34,453 bases of DNA from Halorubrum sp. CBA1125. GTDB taxonomy: Archaea; Halobacteriota; Halobacteria; Halobacteriales; Haloferacaceae. The DNA lies in contig NZ_WPCE01000008.1 in the NCBI RefSeq assembly GCF_009742825.1, forward strand, positions 1 to 34,453, read 5' to 3'. Below the pieces are notes generated by a model that was given only the letters and a program-made list of their open reading frames with translations, was not told the DNA's origin and searched no databases. Made by a program: the position numbers and the translations under genes. Of this stretch, positions 7,114 through 13,281 are shown piece by piece. Every line of letters begins with the position of its first letter. Position 1 is the first letter of the stretch.

Positions 7114-7710
7114 ATGGCAGGGAACGAGACGAACGAGTCGACGGCGGAATCCAGAGAGGTACAGTACGATCCGACATCCAGTCGGTACAACCTGTACGAA
7201 TGCCCCGACTGTGATAACATCGTCCTCGCGCTCGGCCGCGACGAACCCCCGATGTCCTGTCACGATAAGCCGATGGAGCGCGTGACCGACCTGGAAATGA
7301 GCGTGCAGCCACCCGACGTCAAGCAGGTCCTCCTCCAAGCGTTTGGCCTTCCGAAAGCCGGGCTCGATATCTGCCTGTGTGTCATCGGGGAAGGGCCACT
7401 ATCCGCGAACGAAGTAGCCGAGTCACTTGGCTACGACCGGAGTACCATCACCCGGTATCTCAACAAACTCGTCGAGCTGGGGCTGCTCGAACGGTCAGAG
7501 TTGAACCGCGAAGAGGGTGGCGTAGTCAACGTGTATCACTCGGTCGATCTCGAACGGATGCGCCGTGAGACACTGATCGGGTTCTACGTGTGGGCCGGCG
7601 AAGCCGCTGCCCTCATCGAGGATGCGAACCTGACGAAACAGGACTACCTCGAAGAGAACCCTGATCGCGATCTGCCAGAGATCTTCTGGGATTCATTCCC
7701 TGAAGACTGA
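7114..7710 (+). CDS. Zinc-ribbon/desulforedoxin-like domain fused to TrmB-type HTH regulator
   Basis: A 198-residue transcription regulator. Residues 28-55 (YECPDCDNIVLALGRDEPPMSCHDKPM) resemble the desulforedoxin-like knuckle (CxxC ... CC), but the last ligand pair is Cys49-His50 where the family usually has Cys-Cys. This suggests a Cys3His zinc or iron site. Residues about 75-145 are a TrmB/MarR-type wHTH (GPLSANEVAESLGYDRSTITRYLNKLVELGLLER). The C-terminal helix region (TLIGFYVWAGEAAALIED) probably dimerises. It converges on the TauE-type exporter 40 bp away and is near redox enzymes, so a sulfur or redox sensing role is plausible but inferred. TATTTAT at 7065-7071 may be the promoter TATA. 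Confidence 0.82.
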   Translation: MAGNETNESTAESREVQYDPTSSRYNLYECPDCDNIVLALGRDEPPMSCHDKPMERVTDLEMSVQPPDVKQVLLQAFGLPKAGLDICLCVIGEGPLSANEVAESLGYDRSTITRYLNKLVELGLLERSELNREEGGVVNVYHSVDLERMRRETLIGFYVWAGEAAALIEDANLTKQDYLEENPDRDLPEIFWDSFPED

Positions 7711-7750
7711 TGCTCGATTACAATCCAGTCAGCTTGTATCAAATATAGAA

Positions 7751-8740
7751 TTAGACCAATAGTTCACTCGCGAGGACGACGAGACCGACGATCGCGAATA
7801 CGACGCCGAGTGCCGGTTCCATGATTTCGCTCGGAACGTACTTTCCGACGCGTGTTCCGAGAGTGCCGCCGATCAGCACGCCGGGGATGGACCACGCGAC
7901 GATGTACCAGACGGGCGTCGCTGCCAACGCGTGAACGATCGTACCGGCGATAGCCGCGATAGCGAGGACGAACACACTCGTTGCGACTGCAACTCTTGGT
8001 GGCAGCCGACACCGGACGATAAGTTGCGTGGTCGTCACTTCCGGAAGCCCGGCGCTGATGAGTCCAGTAATGAATCCACCAGCAGTCGCCAAGCCGACGC
8101 CGGGTGGTCGCCAGCAGGTGTCGTATCGGAACGTCTCGCCGTCCGTCGTTTCGATGGTCGTCTTCCCACGCCCGGTGTTCTTCTGTTCGAGGTACTCACC
8201 TTCGCATTCGCCCGGAACACACTCCTCCGGGGGATCGTAGTAGACGAGGAAACCGCCCAGACCGAGGAGGCCGACCCCGAAGGCGAGTTTGAGCAGTGTG
8301 GTCGGAACGTAATGAGCGGCAAACGCACCGAGGACGACCGCCGGCACTGCCCCGAGGAGGAGCCACTTCGCGGTCGCGTAGTCGACGACCCGTTGGCGGA
8401 CGTAATTCAACAGCCCGTTCCCCATCCCGAACACCTCGGTCAAGAGGCCCGCTCCGATCGCCTGCGAGGGGGAGAGACCGACGATCAGCATGAAAAACGG
8501 GCTGAAGAACAACGCCCCCGACACGCCGGATGCGAGCGCGATCAGCGAAAACAGAATCGACGCGGGAAACACCCACCAATGCGCGAGGAACTGATCGACC
8601 GGAAACCCAGCCGGGAGGGGAAGCGACTGCAGCAGGGAGGACTGGATCGACAGTGTCGCTGCCTCGTGTGGAGCTGAGACTGTAAGTAAACTACCTAAGA
8701 AAACGACGCCACCGAAGACGACCGAGCGGTTCCATATCAT
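7751..8740 (-). CDS. TauE/SafE-family (sulfite exporter type) membrane permease
   Basis: A multi-pass membrane protein of 329 residues from the chosen start (MIWNRSVVFGGVVFLG); an upstream ATG at 8776 would add 12 polar residues in front of the first membrane segment. GALFFSPFFMLIVGLSPSQAIGAGLLTEVFGMGNGLLNY and GFITGLISAGLPEVTTTQLIVRCRLPPRVAVATSVFVLA are the two TauE repeats, giving about eight to nine TM segments. Members export sulfite, sulfoacetate and similar anions or thiosulfate-type compounds. Between the halves, a soluble loop (about residues 165-212) contains three Cys (EECVPGECEG ... YDTCWRPP), which is unusual. The neighbouring 4-TM gene upstream in the same direction may be co-transcribed. 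Confidence 0.88.
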   Translation of the reverse strand: MIWNRSVVFGGVVFLGSLLTVSAPHEAATLSIQSSLLQSLPLPAGFPVDQFLAHWWVFPASILFSLIALASGVSGALFFSPFFMLIVGLSPSQAIGAGLLTEVFGMGNGLLNYVRQRVVDYATAKWLLLGAVPAVVLGAFAAHYVPTTLLKLAFGVGLLGLGGFLVYYDPPEECVPGECEGEYLEQKNTGRGKTTIETTDGETFRYDTCWRPPGVGLATAGGFITGLISAGLPEVTTTQLIVRCRLPPRVAVATSVFVLAIAAIAGTIVHALAATPVWYIVAWSIPGVLIGGTLGTRVGKYVPSEIMEPALGVVFAIVGLVVLASELLV

Positions 8741-8794
8741 GAGAGTGTGTCGTATTGAATGTATACGCGGGCGCAAGCGATGGTGACGGTCAAA

Positions 8795-9220
8795 TTAGCC
8801 CAGGATGCCAGCCCCGAGGAAAGCGCCTAGGACCACACCGTAGATGACGTGGACCGTCCCGAACATCCTCATCATGTCCCGATCGGGTTCCATACCGATG
8901 ACCATCCGCATCCAGAACATCATCCCACCGATCATGAGGATAATGCCGTAGACGAGCCCGAGTCCGGCTGCCACAGCTATCGATCCAAGGCTCAGTCCGA
9001 CTAACGGAACGCCGATGGCAAAGACTGCACCCGCGAGGATGCCGTAAATCACGTGTAATATCATTCCGGGCATCGCGTAGTCCGCGGGGTCGCCACCTGC
9101 GAACTTCGCGACCAGTGCCGCCGTCGGCGGCGGTCCACCGTCCCCCATCACCATCATGACGATGGTCATAACGATCGTTGCGACGAGTCCACCAGCCAGA
9201 CCGGCGACGATTGATGCCAT
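8795..9220 (-). CDS. Met-rich four-TM membrane protein of unknown function
   Basis: A 141-residue integral membrane protein with four predicted TM helices: about 2-26 (GLAGGLVATIVMTIVMMVMG), 52-72 (MILHVIYGILAGAVFAIGV), 78-110 (IAVAAGLGLVYGIILMIGGMMFW) and 121-140 (VHVIYGVVLGAFLGAGIL). HVIYG occurs twice, at equivalent places in helices 2 and 4, which suggests an internal duplication. There are 15 or more Met residues. I do not recognise an annotated family with certainty. It lies 54 bp upstream of the TauE-type gene on the same strand and diverges from the TrxR-like gene, so a role in the same sulfur/redox unit is inferred. Confidence 0.8.
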   Translation of the reverse strand: MASIVAGLAGGLVATIVMTIVMMVMGDGGPPPTAALVAKFAGGDPADYAMPGMILHVIYGILAGAVFAIGVPLVGLSLGSIAVAAGLGLVYGIILMIGGMMFWMRMVIGMEPDRDMMRMFGTVHVIYGVVLGAFLGAGILG

Positions 9221-9316
9221 GTGTGCAGGTCTATCAGATGTGCGATGAGTACTAAACCGCGACGCGGTCGTTGAACGGAGTCACACACCCGGGAGAACAT
9301 GAATACGGTCACCGTC

Positions 9317-9330
9317 TCACATCTGTGTGA
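9317..9330. promoter_or_regulatory. Operator-like palindrome between divergent genes
   Basis: TCACA-TCTG-TGTGA is a perfect 5-bp inverted repeat with a 4-bp spacer. It lies in the 172-bp gap between the divergent 4-TM gene (start 9220) and the TrxR-like gene (start 9393). CCGC-GAC-GCGG at about 9257-9267 is a second short palindrome. The TrxR-like start is 62 bp downstream. Symmetry alone supports this call. Confidence 0.35.
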
Positions 9331-9392
9331 AATGTCCGATCGCAACTGTCCCGACGGTACCAAAATCTATCGAGGATTCGACTTCGTGATAT

Positions 9393-10412
9393 ATGAGTGA
9401 AACATCGGTCGACGAGTACGAAGTCGTCGTGGTCGGCGGCGGTCCCGCCGGGATGACAGCAGCGCTGTACAGCACGCGCCTTGGTCATGATACGGCTGTG
9501 GTCACCCGAGGTGGTGGCCGAGCAGCAATGATGCAGGAGGTACACAACCTCTTGGGCGTGAAGGAGGAGACGAGCGGGGGAGAATTCCTCGGCATCGGAC
9601 AAGAACAGCTCGAGGCGTATGGGTGTGACATCCACCGGGATATGGTCACGACCTGTTCACGGCCCGACTCAGACGGCATCCGATTAGCTGGCAACAGCGC
9701 CGAGTACGAAGCCAACCGCGTCGTGCTCGCGACCGGGTTTAACGACGTCCGGCCGGAACCGCCGCTTCCGCGGACGGGTCGCGGGCTCCACTACTGTCTG
9801 CACTGTGACGCCCACATGTTCGTCGACGAGTCGGTATACGTGATGGGCCACGCCGAGAGCGCCGCCCACGTCGCAGGGATCATGCTGAACTTCACCGACG
9901 AGGTGGACCTGCTTACGCGTGGGAACGAGCCCGAGTGGAGTTCGGAGACCGCGGAGATGCTCGAAAACCATCCGATCGACGTCATCCACGAAGACGTCTC
10001 GGGAGTCCAGAACGGCGAAGACGGCTGGTTGAAAGCGCTCGAGTTCGAGGACGGCACCGTTCGGGAGTACAAAGGCGGCTTTGCGATGTACGGCGCCGAG
10101 TACAACAACGGGCTCGCCAGGGAACTCGGCTGTGAGATCAACGACGACGGTACCATCGAGGTCGACGACCACGGTCGGACGTCAGTCGACGATGTCTACG
10201 CAGTCGGGGACTGTACCCCGGGTCACAACCAGATTCCGGTCGCGCTCGGGCAGGGAGCGAAGGCCGGCATCGACGTTCACTTTCAGCTCCGAGACTTCCC
10301 ACGTGACCCCAATCTCCTCGACGAGCAGGGGCCAGTGCGTTCCGAGGAGGTCCCCGGGATTCCCGACGAACTGCTCGAACAAGCTGTTGACTTCCACACC
10401 TACGGGGAATAA
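9393..10412 (+). CDS. Thioredoxin-reductase-like FAD/NAD(P)-dependent disulfide oxidoreductase
   Basis: A 339-residue flavoprotein. VVVVGGGPAGMTAALYSTRLG is the N-terminal FAD Rossmann motif. GLHYCLHCDAHMF carries the redox-active CxxC (Cys135-Cys138) in the position typical of TrxR. SVDDVYAVGDCTPGHNQIPVALGQGAKAG is the second FAD motif and interface helix. The expected NAD(P) Rossmann GxGxxA/S is replaced by VMGHAESAAHVA, so cofactor binding may be altered. TrxR-like proteins of haloarchaea without canonical NADPH motifs are known as ferredoxin- or otherwise-dependent types; which applies here is not visible. The gene is followed convergently by a peroxiredoxin, a possible functional partner. 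The start ATG has a possible TATA (AAAATCTAT, 9362-9370) close by, implying a very short leader. Confidence 0.87.
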   Translation: MSETSVDEYEVVVVGGGPAGMTAALYSTRLGHDTAVVTRGGGRAAMMQEVHNLLGVKEETSGGEFLGIGQEQLEAYGCDIHRDMVTTCSRPDSDGIRLAGNSAEYEANRVVLATGFNDVRPEPPLPRTGRGLHYCLHCDAHMFVDESVYVMGHAESAAHVAGIMLNFTDEVDLLTRGNEPEWSSETAEMLENHPIDVIHEDVSGVQNGEDGWLKALEFEDGTVREYKGGFAMYGAEYNNGLARELGCEINDDGTIEVDDHGRTSVDDVYAVGDCTPGHNQIPVALGQGAKAGIDVHFQLRDFPRDPNLLDEQGPVRSEEVPGIPDELLEQAVDFHTYGE

Positions 10413-10438
10413 GTACCGTTCCAGCGGACGCGAAGTGA

Positions 10439-10954
10439 TCAGGCCGACTCTTCGGACTCAGTAAGACCACACTCATCGTCACGACAGTTCGTTGCTTTCT
10501 GCAACGCGTCGAGGTCCGGCTGTTCCTCCGGGCTGTCGGCCGACCACGCGAACTGGATGGTTCGGCCGGGGTCGACGACGAATGTCGCCTGCCCAGGTAG
10601 ATCTCTGTGCCCCTCGAACTCCTCGAGCAACACGCCGTACGCTCGACTGACCTGTCCATCAGTATCCGACAGCAGCGGGAACTGGATGTTGTGCTCGGTC
10701 GCGTACTTGCGATGAGCGTAGGCCCCGTCCGATCCCACACCGAGGACGACCACGTCGTCCAGGAGCGTGAGCCAGTCGGCGTCGCGCAGCGAACACCACT
10801 GGTCGGTACAGGCCGGATGGAAGTCGAGCGGGTAGAAGACGAGTATCACCGCCCAGCCCCGATCCGTGTACTCGGAGAGCCCGTGCGTTTCGATCGTTCC
10901 AGCCGCTGCTCCAGGGAGCGTGAAATCCGGCGCCTCCTGGCCTACTCGAAGCAT
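10439..10954 (-). CDS. Peroxiredoxin (AhpC/TSA, BCP/PrxQ-like)
   Basis: Cytosolic thiol peroxidase of 171 residues. VGQEAPDFTLPG starts the fold; VILVFYPLDFHPACTDQWCSLRD holds the peroxidatic Cys49, with Cys54 five residues later as in the PrxQ/BCP class, where the second Cys resolves. GVLLEEFEGHRDLPGQATFVVDPGRTIQFAW completes it. A Cys pair near the C-terminus (NCRDDECGL) is an extra feature. The start is the ATG at 10954 (MLRVGQEAPDF); a longer reading to 11053 would overlap the downstream end of the epimerase gene without family resemblance. It converges with the TrxR-like gene (26 bp apart), a plausible electron donor. Confidence 0.9.
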   Translation of the reverse strand: MLRVGQEAPDFTLPGAAAGTIETHGLSEYTDRGWAVILVFYPLDFHPACTDQWCSLRDADWLTLLDDVVVLGVGSDGAYAHRKYATEHNIQFPLLSDTDGQVSRAYGVLLEEFEGHRDLPGQATFVVDPGRTIQFAWSADSPEEQPDLDALQKATNCRDDECGLTESEESA

Positions 10955-11031
10955 GTGAAAATATACCACATCCGACGACTTGAGAGAGACGGGACCGTGC
11001 AACTCGGCTACACGGGAGCGCAACCAGAGGG

Positions 11032-11757
11032 CTATCTTTTCAGTTCGGCCCAATCATCCTGCCCAAACGGCCGATCGTACTCGATACCGAGCCGTTCGTA
11101 CACAGATCGAGGAATACTGATATCCGCGAGATAGAGTGCTCCCGCGACTGATTCGAGTCCGGTCTTTGGGAGTGCGAGTGTGACGGTCCGGGTCGGCGTG
11201 ACTGCCATCCCGAGCGTTTCGCCGGTCGTCGCGTCGAGGCCCGACGGGAGGTCAAGTGACACGATCGGTTCCGAGAGTTCGTTCAGCCGCTCGATCACCC
11301 CGCTCGCCGGAGATCGAACTTCACCATCGAGTCCGTACCCGATGAGCGCATCCACAATGACTCGCTGACTCTCAGAGTGCGTCAGCTGCTCCGTATCGGT
11401 GGTAGTCGGGACGCCCATCTCGTCGAGGATACGGTATTGCGTGGCTGCGACGCCGGACAGGTCGTCGGGAGACCTGTCGATTATAAGCTGGACAGGAATG
11501 CCGCGATTCGCGAGATGTCTCGCGCAGGCCATTCCCCCGCCGCCATTGCCCCCGTTCCCGGCCACGACGAGGACTGGAGCCTCCTCCGTTCGGACATCAC
11601 GAACGTGCCACGCCAGGGTCCGACCAGCGTTCTCCATCATCTGGAGCAGCTGTAACCCTACCTCCTCGACTGCGACCCGGTCGACCTCCTCCATCTCGGT
11701 TGCTGTCACTGCCGTAACGGCACGGCCGCCCGGTGTTCGAAACAAGTTCTTCTGCAT
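11032..11757 (-). CDS. nnrE: NAD(P)H-hydrate epimerase (YjeF N-terminal domain only)
   Basis: A metabolite-repair enzyme that epimerises R/S-NAD(P)HX. VTATEMEEVDRVAVEEVGLQLLQMMENAGR is the N-terminal signature; VVAGNGGNGGGGMACARHLANRG is the GNG loop; IVDALIGYGLDGEVR has the catalytic Asp region; VSLDLPSGLDATTG is the family C-terminal motif. Most archaeal homologues are fused to the ADP-dependent dehydratase (NnrD). This one is 241 residues and stops after the epimerase domain, so it needs a dehydratase elsewhere. I chose ATG 11757 (MQKNLFRTPGG); upstream sequence to 11871 is not family-like. It is co-oriented with the peroxiredoxin (77 bp gap), and both fit redox-stress housekeeping. Confidence 0.87.
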   Translation of the reverse strand: MQKNLFRTPGGRAVTAVTATEMEEVDRVAVEEVGLQLLQMMENAGRTLAWHVRDVRTEEAPVLVVAGNGGNGGGGMACARHLANRGIPVQLIIDRSPDDLSGVAATQYRILDEMGVPTTTDTEQLTHSESQRVIVDALIGYGLDGEVRSPASGVIERLNELSEPIVSLDLPSGLDATTGETLGMAVTPTRTVTLALPKTGLESVAGALYLADISIPRSVYERLGIEYDRPFGQDDWAELKR

Positions 11758-11871
11758 ACTGGTTCCATCACCGCGGACGAACAAATACTCCCCAGGGCAG
11801 TTTAGGTGGGTTTTGCTCACCAATACGCAGCTGGGCCAAGTGATTATGCACGGTCCAGCCGTGACTTGCAT

Positions 11872-12867
11872 ATGGATATTCAGGACGTGCTCCCGCGGGA
11901 TGCGATTCCGAGCATCGACGATCCGTCGTTCGGGTCGTCATATTTCGGCGATGACAACGATGACGTGATCGTCGTCGAAAGTGGTCCACCACGGGCGTAT
12001 CCGGTTCGAATCCTTAGTTACCACGAGATCGTCAACGATGTGGTGTCGGGAAGCCCCAAAATGGAGACATTCACCTCCGCATCCACGGACGCGACCGAAG
12101 ACCAGCTACCTATCGCGGTCACGTGGTGTCCGATCTGCGCGAGTGGCGTCGTCTACGTCCGAGTGGTTGACGAACAGGTGTTGACGTTTGGCACCTCCGG
12201 GAAGCTTGCTGACGACGCGCTCGTGATGTACGACCGCGAGACCGAATCAGAGTGGAAACAACCGCTCGGAGAAGCCATCAGCGGCCCACTCGAGGGACAG
12301 AAACTGGACGTCGTCGCCGCGTCGATGATGTCGTGGGAGCGGTTTCGAGCCGAATATCCAACTGGCATCGTATTACAACCCGTTCATGGCGGCGAGAACG
12401 ACTCGCGGCATCAGTCACCCCGCGCGGCATACGACATGACGCGATACGAGCAGTACGATTCCGCGGAGGCGTTCGGTCTGCGAGCGATGCGTGGGGAAGG
12501 TCCCGAACGTGGCTGGGATCGTGACGACATCGACCCGAAGACGCCAGTACTGGGAATTGTCCACGATAGCGACGCGGTCGGCTATCCGCTCCCGGAGGTT
12601 CGTGCTAGCGGTGGCGTCGTCTCTGATTCAATCGGTGGACTCAGTGTGCTCGTCGTCAGTACCGGCGATGAAATTCACGCATTCGAGCATCCAGGCGACC
12701 GGTTCGAGGTCCGTGATGAGAGGCTGTATGGAGACGGTGTCTCATGGGGCCTCACGACCGGAAAAAGTAGTGACGGGCGACAGTTGACTCGGCTCCCAGC
12801 CCGTCGGCTCTACGCGTTCGCTTGGCAGGACGATCACGGCCGGGACAGTTTCTACGGATTGGACTAA
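11872..12867 (+). CDS. DUF3179 domain protein
   Basis: A 331-residue protein of the DUF3179 family, unknown function. Family hallmarks: GPPRAYPVRILSYHEIVND, then LPIAVTWCPICASGVVYVR, VLTFGTSGKLADDALVMYDRETESEWKQPLGEAISGPLEG, and near the end ILGIVHDSDAVGYPL-type and FAWQDDHGRDSFYG strands. The CPIC pair and nearby His residues suggest metal binding, but this is not established. No signal peptide is visible. ATG 11872 (MDIQDVLPRDAIPSI) is preferred; the frame is open to 11806 but that part is not family-like. It diverges from the epimerase gene with 114 bp between starts, enough for two promoters. Confidence 0.85.
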   Translation: MDIQDVLPRDAIPSIDDPSFGSSYFGDDNDDVIVVESGPPRAYPVRILSYHEIVNDVVSGSPKMETFTSASTDATEDQLPIAVTWCPICASGVVYVRVVDEQVLTFGTSGKLADDALVMYDRETESEWKQPLGEAISGPLEGQKLDVVAASMMSWERFRAEYPTGIVLQPVHGGENDSRHQSPRAAYDMTRYEQYDSAEAFGLRAMRGEGPERGWDRDDIDPKTPVLGIVHDSDAVGYPLPEVRASGGVVSDSIGGLSVLVVSTGDEIHAFEHPGDRFEVRDERLYGDGVSWGLTTGKSSDGRQLTRLPARRLYAFAWQDDHGRDSFYGLD

Positions 12868-12920
12868 CCTTCCCGTTCAATAGATTCGAACCAGTGTCAG
12901 TGTCCCAGCAAGCCCTGTGT

Positions 12921-12938
12921 GGCTCTGTTGCATCCTCG
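12921..12938 (+). repeat. IS6-type element end (solo)
   Basis: GGCTCTGTTGCATCCTCG fits the IS6-family end consensus GGNNCTGTTGCA and resembles the inverted end at 757-768 (GGCTCTGTTGAAATCCT). No transposase lies beside it. It sits between the DUF3179 gene and a small zinc-ribbon gene. It may be a leftover of an excised or recombined copy. Confidence 0.4.
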
Positions 12939-13022
12939 CTGAATACTCATTTGCCATGTAAACCGAGTACCGAACGGGGCGATGTGTCACACGCTCCATC
13001 TTCCCCCGTCCCCCCTGTTTCA

Positions 13023-13181
13023 ATGATACCCGACGATGGACGCCTCGGCGCTTGTCCGAATTGCGGGCACGACATCCGAAGGAGAGACGAAATAATCACC
13101 TACCAACGCTCGGATGACTCGATCGGCGTCTTTGCGGAGTGTCCATCGTGTAAAACCGTGATCGATCCCCGAAGATCTTAG
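13023..13181 (+). CDS. Small double-CxxC zinc-ribbon protein
   Basis: A 52-residue protein. LGACPNCGHDIRRRDEI and FAECPSCKTVIDPRRS give two CPxC knuckles about 28 residues apart, a minimal four-Cys zinc ribbon. Such tiny proteins are abundant in haloarchaea (similar to DUF7837-type entries, name from memory) and have no known function. ATG 13023 follows CCCCCTGTTTCA directly, so the start is chosen because it immediately precedes the ribbon. The longer open frame to 12822 overlaps the DUF3179 gene and the IS end and is not convincing. Confidence 0.75.
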   Translation: MIPDDGRLGACPNCGHDIRRRDEIITYQRSDDSIGVFAECPSCKTVIDPRRS

Positions 13182-13281
13182 AGACGGCGCACCGAGGGAT
13201 ACCAGAGATAGGGGAGACAACGATGCCCAGTCAGACATCCATTCTGAGAGTGCACTAATTACCATAAGTGAGGGTCGGAGC

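Noticed and set aside
7931..8677. Plus-strand open frame of 248 codons opposite the TauE gene
   Set aside because: Antisense shadow; the minus-strand reading has complete TauE repeats.
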